Assembly: GCA_017084465.1 (NCBI GenBank)
Contig: CP070896.1
Coordinates: forward strand, 4,515,501 to 4,579,500
From: Lacrimispora xylanisolvens
GTDB taxonomy: Bacteria; Bacillota; Clostridia; Lachnospirales; Lachnospiraceae
Direction of reading: 5' to 3'
DNA: 64,000 bases
A program made the position numbers and the translations under genes. The notes beneath the pieces were generated by a model. The model had not been told where the DNA came from. It was given only the letters and a program-made list of their open reading frames with translations, and ran no database searches. Positions 18,747-27,776 of the stretch are shown piece by piece; the stretch's first letter is position 1; each line of letters begins with the position of its first letter.

Positions 18747-20228
18747 TTATAATGTTACGCCCTGCTTAAAGATGGCCATATCGTGGAAACCTGCTTCTTC
18801 TGATTTCACCATCTTGCCGGAGGCAACTTCAATAACAAAGTCAAAAAACTGATTTTTAAGAGTCTCCATATCGGTTCCTTCCACAAGCACTCCGCAGTTG
18901 AAATCAATCCAGTTATTCTTCTTCTGGCTGAGAGCAGAGTTGGTGGAAATCTTCATGGTTGGTACGGGGCATGCAAATGGAGTGCCGCGTCCAGTGGTAA
19001 ATAAAACGATATGGGCACCTGATGCAGCAAGGGCTGTGGAAGCCACCAGATCGTTGCCTGGAGCGCTTAAAAGGTTCAGTCCTTTATTGCGTACCGGCTC
19101 ACCGTATTTTAATACGTCAACCACAGGCATTCTGCCGGATTTTTGAACACATCCCAGGGACTTGTCCTCAAGTGTGGAAATACCGCCTTTTTTGTTACCT
19201 GGAGAAGGATTCTCGTAAATGGTCTGATTGTGGTTTGTAAAATAATTCTTAAAGTCATTTATTAAATCAACAGTTTTTTCAAAGGTTTCTTCGTTCTGGC
19301 AGCGGTTCATAAGAAGAGTTTCCGCACCAAACATCTCAGGAACTTCTGTAAGGATGGTAGTTCCGCCCTTTGAAACCAGTATATCTGAAAATTCACCAAC
19401 AGTAGGATTGGCTGTAATTCCGGATAATCCGTCGGAACCGCCGCACTTCATTCCGATTACCAGCTCGCTGCAGCTGATGGGCTCTCTGTGGAAAGTTCCT
19501 GCATACTCTGCCAGCTGATCAATGAGTTCAAGAGAATCAGAGATCTCATCTTCGGACTCCTGAGCTACCAGGAATTTGACTCTGCGCTCATCGTATTCTC
19601 CAATATAGCGTTTTAATTCGGTAACATTGCTGTTCTCACAGCCAAGTCCAAGGACCAGTACGCCGCCGGCGTTTGGATGATTGATTAAATCTGCCAGAAT
19701 GGTTCTGGTAAATTCCTGATCATCGCCCATCTGGGAACATCCGTATGGGTGAGGGAAAGCAGCAACCGCATCGATGCTTCCTTTTACATGTTTTAATGAG
19801 GCACGTTCAATGGCTGTTGCGATTTTATTCACGCAGCCTACGGTAGGAATAATCCAGATTTCGTTACGCACGCCCACACGTCCGTCGGGTCTGCGGTAAC
19901 CGTTAAAAAAGCGTTCTTCTGTTGGAGTAACTTCGATCTCCTGTTTGTTGTAGGTGTAAGTCAGTAAATCCCCTAATCCTGTTTTTAAATTGTGTGTGTG
20001 AATCCAGGCCCCAGTCCCAATATTCTCCTTTGCTATGCCGATGGCACAGCCGTATTTGATGACGGATGAGCCGGCAGGTATATCTGTCAGGGCGAATTTA
20101 TGACCCTGTGGGATGTCTTCCAGAAGAATAACCGCTGTGCCGTCTACCTCAATAGCACTGCCGGAAGCAAGCGGCTTTAATGCGACTGCCACGTTGTCTT
20201 CGGAATTAATTTTGATAAAGTCCTGCAT
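18747..20228 (-). CDS. uxaA: Altronate dehydratase
   Basis: A 493-residue altronate dehydratase, which converts altronate to 2-keto-3-deoxygluconate. The N-terminal SAF-like domain (HKFALTDIPAGSSVIKYG) is joined to the catalytic UxaA domain. GYRRPDGRVGVRNEIWIIPT, GLGCENSN and GMKCGGSDG are diagnostic family blocks, and the conserved Cys residues fit an iron-dependent centre. ATG 20228 is chosen because AAGGAAG lies just upstream; the longer frame back to 20261 has no better site. It is the first gene of the uxaAB transcript and has a LacI-type operator at its promoter. Confidence 0.93.
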   Translation of the reverse strand: MQDFIKINSEDNVAVALKPLASGSAIEVDGTAVILLEDIPQGHKFALTDIPAGSSVIKYGCAIGIAKENIGTGAWIHTHNLKTGLGDLLTYTYNKQEIEVTPTEERFFNGYRRPDGRVGVRNEIWIIPTVGCVNKIATAIERASLKHVKGSIDAVAAFPHPYGCSQMGDDQEFTRTILADLINHPNAGGVLVLGLGCENSNVTELKRYIGEYDERRVKFLVAQESEDEISDSLELIDQLAEYAGTFHREPISCSELVIGMKCGGSDGLSGITANPTVGEFSDILVSKGGTTILTEVPEMFGAETLLMNRCQNEETFEKTVDLINDFKNYFTNHNQTIYENPSPGNKKGGISTLEDKSLGCVQKSGRMPVVDVLKYGEPVRNKGLNLLSAPGNDLVASTALAASGAHIVLFTTGRGTPFACPVPTMKISTNSALSQKKNNWIDFNCGVLVEGTDMETLKNQFFDFVIEVASGKMVKSEEAGFHDMAIFKQGVTL

Positions 20229-20274
20229 AAGCTTCCTTTCCTTTCTTAGTACCAGTTTCAATATTCAGATGCAA

Positions 20275-20320
20275 TGTAAGTACTTACATAAAACATACAC
20301 CATTTTATTCTCTTAGTCAA
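20275..20320 (-). promoter_or_regulatory. uxaAB promoter with LacI-type operator
   Basis: Read on the minus strand, TTGACT (20320-20315), a 17-bp spacer and TATGTT (20297-20292) form a promoter. The perfect palindrome TGTAAGTACTTACA (20275-20288) covers the expected start of transcription, a classic repressor position. It differs from the other two operators only at the central two bases and one end base. Confidence 0.75.
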
Positions 20321-20412
20321 TAGGCAAAAATAAAACAAACATATTTCTTTTAATTATGGGAACAATATAGAAAAAACATACACGATTTTTCATGATTACC
20401 TGGTAATAACAG

Positions 20413-20468
20413 TTGCGTAATACAAAATTATTATGTATAATGAATCGAGATAAGTGTAAGCGCTTACG
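20413..20468 (+). promoter_or_regulatory. lacI-gene promoter with autoregulatory operator
   Basis: TTGCGT (20413-20418), a 17-bp spacer and TATAAT (20436-20441) are followed by TGTAAGCGCTTACG (20455-20468), which lies just downstream of the predicted start. The site is identical to the one at the ABC operon, implying autoregulation. The 324-bp divergent region between uxaA and lacI contains no gene. Confidence 0.75.
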
Positions 20469-20585
20469 CTCCCTGCTGATATGGCCAAACAGAGCGACGA
20501 ATAACGCTGGCACAGTAAAAGGGGAAACGTCTGTCTGAATTCAATTCAGGCGGTGAATAATAAAGACGTTTAGAGGGACACCAGG

Positions 20586-21593
20586 ATGAACATATATGAT
20601 ATCGCAGAGCTTGCAGGAGTTTCCATTGCTACCGTTTCCAGGGTGGTAAACGACAGCCCCCGCGTAAGTGAAAAAACAAAACAAAAAGTCAGGGCAATCA
20701 TGGAGGAGAATGGCTATACACCTAATGTATTTGCCAGGGGGTTAGGCCTTGATTCCATGAAGACCATCGGCATCCTATGTCCGGATGTATCCGATGCCTA
20801 TATGGCAACAGCAGTTGCCCATTTAGAAAGCCGCATGCATGAACACGGTTACGACTGTATCCTGTGCTGCAGTGGTTTTGAACAGTCAATTAAGGAAAAG
20901 TACGTAAGTCTTCTCTTAGCCAAACGCATTGATGCGTTAATTATGGTAGGTTCCACCTATGCAGGTGCTGAGGGGGAAGAAAGCCGTGTACAGTATGTAC
21001 TTGATGCAGCCAGACAGGTTCCGGTCTTCTTAATTAATGGATATTTAGATGGTGAGAATATTTACTGCGCTTATGGAGATGATTATCAGATCACCTATGA
21101 TGTGACCAGTCAGATGATCGAATCAGGCCGCCGCAGAATTCTCTTTCTATGCGATTCTCATTCCTACAGTGCTGTAAGGAAGCTTGCCGGCTATGAGTCA
21201 GCCTTAAAAAGCCATGGCCTGCCGGTGCTTGGAGACTTAAAGCTGTACGTAAAAAACCGGATTCACACCGTACGTGATATTCTGCTGGAACGACGGGATC
21301 TGCGGTTTGACAGTGTAATCGGTACAGACGACGGTCTTGCAGTGGGAGCAATTAAGTATGCAAATGCCAAGCTGTTAAAGATACCAGAGGACATCTGTAT
21401 TACAGGCTTTAACAATTCTGCACTTTCCATCTGCAGCGATCCGGAGCTTTCCAGCGTGGATAACAGGGTAGAGGAACTGTGTAATATAACCATCAGTAAC
21501 ATGATGAAGATTCTTCAGGAGAAAGATCCTTTAATCAGCCAGAACTGCAAGGTTCCCTGCAGGCTGGTAAAGCGCTGTACAACGGATTTTTAG
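20586..21593 (+). CDS. LacI-family repressor of the galacturonate/pectin regulon
   Basis: A 335-residue LacI/GalR regulator. The N-terminal helix-turn-helix and hinge, MNIYDIAELAGVSIATVSRVVN and the following NGYTPNVFARGL, are canonical; the remainder is a periplasmic-binding-protein-like effector domain. It lies divergently beside uxaAB. The palindromes at three promoters of this island have the TGTAA-TTACA form typical of this family, so it probably represses uptake and catabolism until a uronate signal binds. The gene symbol (kdgR or uxaR type) cannot be fixed from sequence alone. Confidence 0.9.
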   Translation: MNIYDIAELAGVSIATVSRVVNDSPRVSEKTKQKVRAIMEENGYTPNVFARGLGLDSMKTIGILCPDVSDAYMATAVAHLESRMHEHGYDCILCCSGFEQSIKEKYVSLLLAKRIDALIMVGSTYAGAEGEESRVQYVLDAARQVPVFLINGYLDGENIYCAYGDDYQITYDVTSQMIESGRRRILFLCDSHSYSAVRKLAGYESALKSHGLPVLGDLKLYVKNRIHTVRDILLERRDLRFDSVIGTDDGLAVGAIKYANAKLLKIPEDICITGFNNSALSICSDPELSSVDNRVEELCNITISNMMKILQEKDPLISQNCKVPCRLVKRCTTDF

Positions 21594-21728
21594 GCTATTG
21601 TTTTTTCTATTTTTGTATGGTACAATTATAAACCGGTAAACATAACGACACCAGAAAGCATGCTTTGTATCCGAAGGGGGACAAAACATGCTTGAATGCG
21701 TGGTCGGGCAGAAAGAACGGTGACAGAT

Positions 21729-22085
21729 ATGGAGCAGGCTGAAGATAAAGTGGTGCTATGCGGCGCCAATTCTTATGAACAGAAATATTATTTTAATGAA
21801 CAGTTTAAAAGTCTCCCGGAAAGCATCCGGCAGGAGCTTCAGATCATGTGTGTGCTCTATACCGAAGATATTGGCGGAGTTCTGGTTCTGGAGTTTAACG
21901 AAGAAGGAACGTTGGAATTTAAAGTGACCGCACCGGAAGAGGACTATTTGTTCGATGAAATCGGAAGTGTATTAAAGATTAAGCAGTACCAGCGGGAAAA
22001 ACGGGAGCTTTTGCAGTCCCTTGAGATGTACTACCGTGTTTTTTATCTGGGAGAAGAATTAGAAGACGGAGAAAAAGACAGTTGA
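21729..22085 (+). CDS. DUF6145-like conserved protein upstream of dusB
   Basis: A 118-residue acidic protein (MEQAEDKVVLCGANSYEQKY...) of a family seen next to dusB in Lachnospiraceae; function unknown. No signal peptide or membrane segment. The ribosome site before ATG 21729 is poor. A much better start is ATG 21688, with AAGGGGG at 21674-21680, but that frame stops after 11 codons (TGA 21721-21723). One extra G at the GG of 21719-21720 would join the two and give a 132-residue protein, so a further homopolymer indel is suspected here. The stop overlaps the dusB start. Confidence 0.7.
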   Translation: MEQAEDKVVLCGANSYEQKYYFNEQFKSLPESIRQELQIMCVLYTEDIGGVLVLEFNEEGTLEFKVTAPEEDYLFDEIGSVLKIKQYQREKRELLQSLEMYYRVFYLGEELEDGEKDS

Positions 22086-23050
22086 AACTTAGAATAGGAA
22101 ATGTAACGTTTGACAATAATCTGATACTGGCGCCGATGGCAGGGGTTACGGACCTGCCATTTCGTTTTCTTTGCAGGGAGCAGGGCTGCGGACTGTCGGT
22201 CACAGAGATGGTCAGTGCCAAAGCCATTTTATATAAGAACAAAAACACCGATGAGCTGTTAAGTGTATCCGATCAGGAAGGCCCGGTGAGTGTCCAGCTC
22301 TTCGGTTCCGACCCGGAAATCATGGCGAATATGGCAGCTGCCATAGAATCCCGGCCATTTGCCTTAATCGATGTGAATATGGGCTGCCCGGTACCAAAGA
22401 TTGTAAATAACGGTGAAGGCTCTGCGCTTATGAAGGATATAAAGCTGGCAGAGAAGATCCTGACTGCCATGGTAAAGGCAGTGAAAAAGCCGGTCACTGT
22501 AAAGTTTAGAAAAGGCTTTACAGAGGAAGACTGCAATGCAGTGGAATTTGCCCGTATGGCAGAAAGCAGCGGTGTGGCAGCCATTGCAGTTCACGGCAGA
22601 ACCAGGGAGCAGTACTATTCCGGAACTGCTGACTGGGATATCATCAGGCAGGTGAAGGAAGCAGTCTCCATTCCTGTCATCGGCAACGGCGATGTCTTTA
22701 AGCCGGAAGATGCCAAAGCCTTAATCGATCAGACCGGCTGTGACGGAGTCATGATCGCCCGGGGTGCAAAAGGTAATCCCTGGATCTTTTCCAGGACACT
22801 GCATTATTTAGAGACAGGAGAGCTGTTACAGCCGCCGACTCCGGCTGAGATCAGCGAGATGATTCTGCGTCATGGAACCATGCAGGCAGAGCACAAAGGA
22901 GAGACGGTTGCCATGCGGGAGATGAGGAAGCATATGGCGTGGTATACCGGCGGACTTCCCCATTCGGCCAAATTGAGAAACGATATCAATCAGGTCGAAA
23001 CAATGGAAGAATTAAGGCGTTTTGTACGAGAAAGAATTGGAGCATTGTAA
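22082..23050 (+). CDS. dusB: tRNA-dihydrouridine synthase (DusB type)
   Basis: A 322-residue flavoenzyme that reduces uridine to dihydrouridine in the D-loop of tRNA. LAPMAGVTDLPFR is the N-terminal FMN-binding signature, NMGCPVPKIVNNGEGSALM carries the catalytic Cys, and HGRTREQYYSG and GNGDVFKPEDA complete the TIM-barrel motifs. It starts with TTG at 22082, overlapping the stop of the preceding gene by 4 nt, so translation is coupled. In many Firmicutes dusB precedes greA and lysS as it does here. Confidence 0.94.
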   Translation: MKLRIGNVTFDNNLILAPMAGVTDLPFRFLCREQGCGLSVTEMVSAKAILYKNKNTDELLSVSDQEGPVSVQLFGSDPEIMANMAAAIESRPFALIDVNMGCPVPKIVNNGEGSALMKDIKLAEKILTAMVKAVKKPVTVKFRKGFTEEDCNAVEFARMAESSGVAAIAVHGRTREQYYSGTADWDIIRQVKEAVSIPVIGNGDVFKPEDAKALIDQTGCDGVMIARGAKGNPWIFSRTLHYLETGELLQPPTPAEISEMILRHGTMQAEHKGETVAMREMRKHMAWYTGGLPHSAKLRNDINQVETMEELRRFVRERIGAL

Positions 23051-23072
23051 CCAGAAAAAAGGGACGCGAATC

Positions 23073-23101
23073 TTGACAATTACAGATGTTTACGCTATAA
23101 T
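23073..23101 (+). promoter_or_regulatory. Consensus sigma-A promoter of greA-lysS
   Basis: A perfect TTGACA (23073-23078), a 17-bp spacer and a perfect TATAAT (23096-23101). This is the strongest core promoter in the chromosomal half. Confidence 0.88.
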
Positions 23102-23150
23102 ATCTGGAATGTGATTTAGCGAGTAAGTAACCAGGAGGAAGTAAAAAACC

Positions 23151-23633
23151 ATGGTAGACAAGAAAAATATTTTAACCTATGAAGGTCTTAAGAGATACGA
23201 AGATGAGCTTCAGAACTTAAAAGTAGTCAAAAGAAAAGAAGTTGCCCAGAAAATCAAGGAAGCCAGAGAACAGGGTGATTTATCCGAGAATGCAGAGTAT
23301 GATGCTGCCAAAGATGAGCAGAGAGACATCGAGCTGCGTATCGAAGAGCTGGAGAAGCTGCTTAAGAATGCAGAAGTAGTCGTAGAAGATGAAATAGACT
23401 TAGATAAGATTAATATTGGCTGTAAAGTAAAAGTCTACGATGTGGATGAAGACGAAGAGATGGAATTCAAGATTGTTGGTTCCACCGAAGCAAACAGCCT
23501 TCAGAACAAGATTTCCAATGAATCTCCGGTAGGTCAGGCACTGATTGGTAAAAAAGTGGGAGACGTTGTTGACGTTGAGACTCAGTCAGGAGTCATTCAG
23601 TATAAAGTACTTGAGATTCAGAGAGTGTCTTAA
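23151..23633 (+). CDS. greA: Transcription elongation factor GreA
   Basis: A 160-residue GreA of normal length. The N-terminal coiled coil contains the signature [16 protein letters not shown], whose acidic tip stimulates RNA cleavage in backtracked RNA polymerase. The C-terminal FKBP-like domain contains [24 protein letters not shown] lies upstream of the ATG. It is co-transcribed with lysS 40 nt downstream. Confidence 0.96.
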   Translation: MVDKKNILTYEGLKRYEDELQNLKVVKRKEVAQKIKEAREQGDLSENAEYDAAKDEQRDIELRIEELEKLLKNAEVVVEDEIDLDKINIGCKVKVYDVDEDEEMEFKIVGSTEANSLQNKISNESPVGQALIGKKVGDVVDVETQSGVIQYKVLEIQRVS

Positions 23634-23673
23634 GAGTACTTCCTTAACATAGTTCACAAAGGAGTGAAAACAA

Positions 23674-25179
23674 GTGGCAGAACAGCAGAATCAAAACCAG
23701 AATCAGGTTGTAGAAGAGGATTTAAACCATTTACTTAAGGTTCGCCGGGAGAAACTGGCTGAGCTTCAGGAATCAGGAAAAGATCCATTTAAGGTTACAA
23801 AGTACGATGTTACCGTACACAGCAGTGAGATCAAAGAAAATTATGAAGTCTGGGAAGGCAAGGAAGTCTCCATCGCAGGACGTCTGATGTCCAAGCGGGT
23901 TATGGGAAAGGCCTCCTTTTGTAATGTCCAGGATTTAAAGGGTAATATTCAGTCCTATGTAGCAAGAGACAGCATTGGTGAAGAATCCTATAAAGAATTT
24001 AAAAAACTTGATATCGGTGATATCGTTGGAATCAAGGGAACCGCATTTACCACTAAGACAGGAGAGGTTTCCATCCATGCGGAAAGCGTGGAACTGCTGA
24101 CCAAGAGTCTGCAGATTCTGCCTGAGAAGTTCCATGGCCTTACTAATACCGATCTTCGTTACAGACAGAGATATGTTGATTTAATTATGAATCCGGAAGT
24201 ACGCGATACCTTTGTTAAGCGTTCCCAGATTATTAAGGAGATCCGTAATCATCTGGACGCACAGGGATTTATGGAAGTTGAGACTCCTATGCTGGTGGCC
24301 AATGCAGGCGGAGCAGCAGCAAGACCTTTTGATACCCATTATAACGCCCTTGATGAGGATGTGAAGCTTCGTATCTCTCTGGAACTTTATTTAAAGAGAC
24401 TGATCGTAGGCGGTTTAGAGCGGGTTTATGAAATTGGACGTGTTTTCCGTAACGAAGGCGTAGATACCAGACATAATCCTGAATTTACACTGATGGAGCT
24501 CTATCAGGCATACACCGATTACCACGGCATGATGGATCTGGTGGAGAATTTATTCCGTGAGGTTGCATTAAAGGTGCTTGGCACAGCGGTTGTCACCTAT
24601 GATGGAGTAGAGATTGATTTGTCTAAACCATTCGAGCGTATTTCCATGGTTGACGCTCTGAAGAAATATAAGGATATTGATTTTACCGCCATTCATACAG
24701 ATGAAGAAGCGAAAGCTCTTGCAGATCAGTACCATGTAGCTTACGAAGCAAGACATAAAAAGGGCGATATCTTAAGCCTTCTGTTTGAAGAATTTGTAGA
24801 GGAGCATTTGATTCAGCCTACGTTCATTATTGATCATCCGGTTGAGATTTCACCTCTTACTAAGAAGAAACCTAGTGACCCAGAATATACAGAGCGGTTT
24901 GAGCTGTTTATTACCAGACGTGAGATGGCAAATGCTTATTCTGAGCTGAATGATCCGCTGGATCAGATTGAGAGATTTAAGGCTCAGGAAGCACTTCTGG
25001 CAGCGGGAGATGATGAAGCGAACTCGATGGATGAAGATTTCGTGAATGCACTGATGATCGGTATGCCACCGACTGGCGGTATTGGAATTGGTATTGACCG
25101 GTTTGTAATGCTGCTTACGGATAGCTATGCGATCAGGGATGTGTTGTTGTTCCCGACAATGAAGAGCATCGACAAATAA
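23674..25179 (+). CDS. lysS: Lysyl-tRNA synthetase, class II
   Basis: A 501-residue class II enzyme that charges tRNA-Lys. An N-terminal OB-fold ([18 protein letters not shown]) binds the anticodon. Motif 2, [21 protein letters not shown], and motif 3, [14 protein letters not shown], form the catalytic site. It starts with GTG 23674 behind AAAGGAG. The sequence is intact to its stop. The mobile element begins within the following couple of hundred bases, so the 3' end of lysS marks the integration region without loss of the gene. Confidence 0.96.
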   Translation: MAEQQNQNQNQVVEEDLNHLLKVRREKLAELQESGKDPFKVTKYDVTVHSSEIKENYEVWEGKEVSIAGRLMSKRVMGKASFCNVQDLKGNIQSYVARDSIGEESYKEFKKLDIGDIVGIKGTAFTTKTGEVSIHAESVELLTKSLQILPEKFHGLTNTDLRYRQRYVDLIMNPEVRDTFVKRSQIIKEIRNHLDAQGFMEVETPMLVANAGGAAARPFDTHYNALDEDVKLRISLELYLKRLIVGGLERVYEIGRVFRNEGVDTRHNPEFTLMELYQAYTDYHGMMDLVENLFREVALKVLGTAVVTYDGVEIDLSKPFERISMVDALKKYKDIDFTAIHTDEEAKALADQYHVAYEARHKKGDILSLLFEEFVEEHLIQPTFIIDHPVEISPLTKKKPSDPEYTERFELFITRREMANAYSELNDPLDQIERFKAQEALLAAGDDEANSMDEDFVNALMIGMPPTGGIGIGIDRFVMLLTDSYAIRDVLLFPTMKSIDK

Positions 25180-25432
25180 AGCCAGTAAAATCAAGGGTTT
25201 GCAGGTTTGAAATTCGTATACTACAACAAAAGTGCAACAAATTTTTGTGCATAATACGTGATAATACGCAATAACACCTTATTCTAGGGGGATTGCGATA
25301 TGATATTACGTTTGTTGAATTTGAGAATCCAATTAAAAATTTTGTACTTTAGGGACATTTTCTAAGAGCTATTTTAGAAGATGTCCTTTTTTGTTATGGT
25401 CAAAAACAAAATATAAATTGGAGGAAAACGAA
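25180..25432 (+). other. lysS-ICE junction with terminator
   Basis: No gene is seen. A strong intrinsic terminator is at 25353-25392: a 13-bp stem, GGACATTTTCTAA with TTAGAAGATGTCC (one G-U pair), followed by six T. A direct repeat ATAATACG occurs at 25251-25258 and 25261-25268, a 10-bp period reminiscent of integrase arm sites. The attachment core itself cannot be fixed without the right end of the element. Confidence 0.55.
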
Positions 25433-25906
25433 ATGGAGAACAACACAGCGATAAGAGCAAACAAAGAGCGGGTTACACGCACAATTACTTTCAAAAAACA
25501 AAGCACACGAAAATTTTTATAAGACATATCTGCCGAAGTGCAGATACCAGGATGTATATCATAAGGCATTGGTATACTGTCTGGGAATTGACAGGGATAC
25601 AAGAGATAATATTAAAGCAATCTACGATTTTAGAACTGGGAATGTGAAAACGGATTGTCTGCATCAAGGTTGGATAACCAGTGGCAGTGCAAGGATTATA
25701 AGAATGGCATATAACCTTTACAACAACGGAACACCAAGCGTCTATGACTATGACGATATGGAGGATCAGTTAAAGGAATGTGGATGTTATACCGTAGAAG
25801 ACTTGTTTTGCTGTGGGTATGCCCGATATTTTGGGAGGCGATTAAAGTCCGTTATCCGGAGTATTGCTTTTATCAGGACTGGGAGGATATGTATGCTGAA
25901 AATTAG
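25433..25906 (+). CDS. DUF6075-like ICE protein, two frameshifts
   Basis: A 157-residue protein when two opposite single-base indels are repaired. The start is ATG 25433 behind GGAGGA. The first frame ends after TITFK; removing one A from the six-A run at 25493-25498 continues it as NKAHENFYKTYLPKCRYQDV and on through LVYCLGIDRDTRDNIKAIYD. Adding one T to TTTT at 25829-25832 then gives CGYARYFWEAIKVRYPEYCF and a stop at 25904-25906. The family is a hallmark of the left end of these ICEs and has no known function. The 3' end overlaps the next small gene by 14 nt. Confidence 0.75.
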
Positions 25907-26060
25907 GCTCCAGGGAACCATTAAGGATATTAGGTGGTTTAAGCGGCTTCTGGAACAACACCAGAAAGTTAAAGTAATACAGGTTTCGGAAGTTTTTGCA
26001 AACAAAGGAACAAATAAGTATTTTCGTGTTTATGCAGAGATAGAAAAAGAAGAGGAATAG
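25893..26060 (+). CDS. DUF3970-like small protein
   Basis: A 55-residue protein, [20 protein letters not shown], continuing with [15 protein letters not shown], which resembles the DUF3970 family found directly before parA in these elements. A GGGAGG ribosome site lies upstream of ATG 25893, inside the preceding gene. Function unknown. It is small but placed and sized as in related ICEs. Confidence 0.7.
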   Translation: MLKIRLQGTIKDIRWFKRLLEQHQKVKVIQVSEVFANKGTNKYFRVYAEIEKEEE

Positions 26061-26074
26061 CAGGAGGAAAGTAT

Positions 26075-26879
26075 ATGTGCAAGACAAACAAAGATTGTCA
26101 TGTAATCGCAATCGCAAATCAAAAAGGTGGAGTCGGAAAAACAACGACATGTGTAAATTTAGGTATTGGGCTGGCCAGAGCTGGAAAGAAAGTGCTGTTG
26201 GTGGAAGCTGATGCACAGGGCAGCATGGCGGTGAGCCTGGGTATTCCAGAACCGGACGAGCTGGATGTAACGCTGGTCAATATTATGGAAAATGTTATTA
26301 ACGACGAAGATTTGGAGCCGGGAGAGGGGGATTATCCATCATGAAGAAGGGGTTGACTTTATTCCAGCAAATATTGAGCTTTCCGGTTTGGAAACGGCGC
26401 TTGTGAATGTAATGAGTCGGGAGATGGTGCTGCGTCAATATTTAAGCCAGCTTAAAGAGGAATATCAATATATCTTAATTGACTGTATGCCCTCATTAGG
26501 AATGATTACAATTAATGCCCTTGTAGCAGCTGATTGTGTGCTGATTCCGGTAGAAGCGGCATATTTGCCAGTGAAAGGTCTGCAACAGCTGATTAAGACC
26601 ATTGGACGGGTACATAGGAAGTTAAATCCATCACTTTCAATATTGGGAATCCTGCTTACAAAAGTAGATCGCAGGACAAATTTTGCAAAGGATATCTCTG
26701 GACAGATTCGGGAGGTATACGGCGATAAAGTTCACATTTTCGATAATTGTATCCCCCTTTCCGTAAGGGCGGCGGAAACCTCTGCAGAGGGAAAGAGTAT
26801 TTATCTTCATGATCCAAAAGGGATTGTAGCAGACGGGTACCAGTCACTGACAGAGGAGGTACTGGATGATGAAGAGTAA
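26075..26879 (+). CDS. parA: ParA/Soj-type ATPase, frameshifted
   Basis: A 267-residue ParA partition ATPase after one repair. The deviant Walker [11 protein letters not shown], is at residues 14-23. The segment [16 protein letters not shown] (Walker B region) lies in the second part. The frame breaks at the five-G run 26326-26330: removing one G joins EDLEPGEG to [19 protein letters not shown]. With ParB and RepA it should maintain the excised circular form of the element. It overlaps parB by 14 nt, and AGGAGG precedes the ATG. Confidence 0.88.
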
Positions 26880-27776
26880 AAGCGCACAGAAAGTCAAACT
26901 GACTTCCTATGATGATCTGTTTGGAACCAGTGAAGCTACTACCGGTGAAATGATTACCTCAGTGCCGCTTAGTCTTTTACGTACCTTTAAGGGACATCCC
27001 TTCCGGGTGGTTGATGATGTGAAAATGCAGGAAACCGTGGAGAGTGTCAAGAAGTATGGGGTACTGGTGCCTGGGATTGTTCGTCCTCATCCGGAGGATG
27101 GGTATGAAGTTGTGGCAGGACACCGCAGATGGAGGGCATGTGAGTTAGCGGAGCTTGAGGAAATGCCGGTAATCATTCGCAATCTGGATGATGATGCCGC
27201 TACAATAATTATGGTCGATACGAACATCCAAAGAGAGGATATCCTGCCCAGTGAAAAGCCCACGCCTATAAAATGAAATACGAAGCGATGAAGCACCAGG
27301 GCAGCAAAGGGGACAAGCATACCGCTGATCTGGTTGGTGAAGCCGCCGGAGAAAGTGGCAGAACGGTTCAGCGGTATATCCGACTGGCAGAGCTGGTGCC
27401 GGAATTACTTGGATATGTGGATGAAAACAAGATTCCGATGGTGGTTGGGGAAAAGCTGTCCTATTTGAAAACCGAGGAACAGAACTGGATTGTAGAAGCA
27501 ATTGAAAGTAGCGATATATACCCATCAAAGCCACAGGCTGAACAGTTGAAAACAAGCAGTGAAGCAGGAGAATTGACCATCAATCAGGTATATGCAGTTT
27601 TGGTGAAAAAGGAAAACAGTAATATCAATGTGACTATTTCAGCAAAGAAAGTCCGCAGCTATTTTCCATCGGCTTATACGAAGGAACAGGTTGAGGAAGT
27701 TATTTATAGACTTTTGGAAGAATGGAAACAAAATGGAGAAGAGGGGGGAGAAGCCGATGCAGGAAGTCAAATTTGA
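26866..27776 (+). CDS. parB: ParB/Spo0J-type DNA-binding protein, frameshifted
   Basis: A 303-residue ParB homologue after repair. The N-terminal ParB/Srx domain contains VPGIVRPHPEDGYEVVAGHRRWRACEL, including the GHRRWRA nucleotide-binding motif. The central helix-turn-helix contains GESGRTVQRYIRLAELVPELL. The frame is broken near 27258, where one missing G turns EKAHAYKMKYEAMKHQ into a premature stop. It acts with ParA in segregation of the circular intermediate and may also regulate transcription. Confidence 0.87.
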
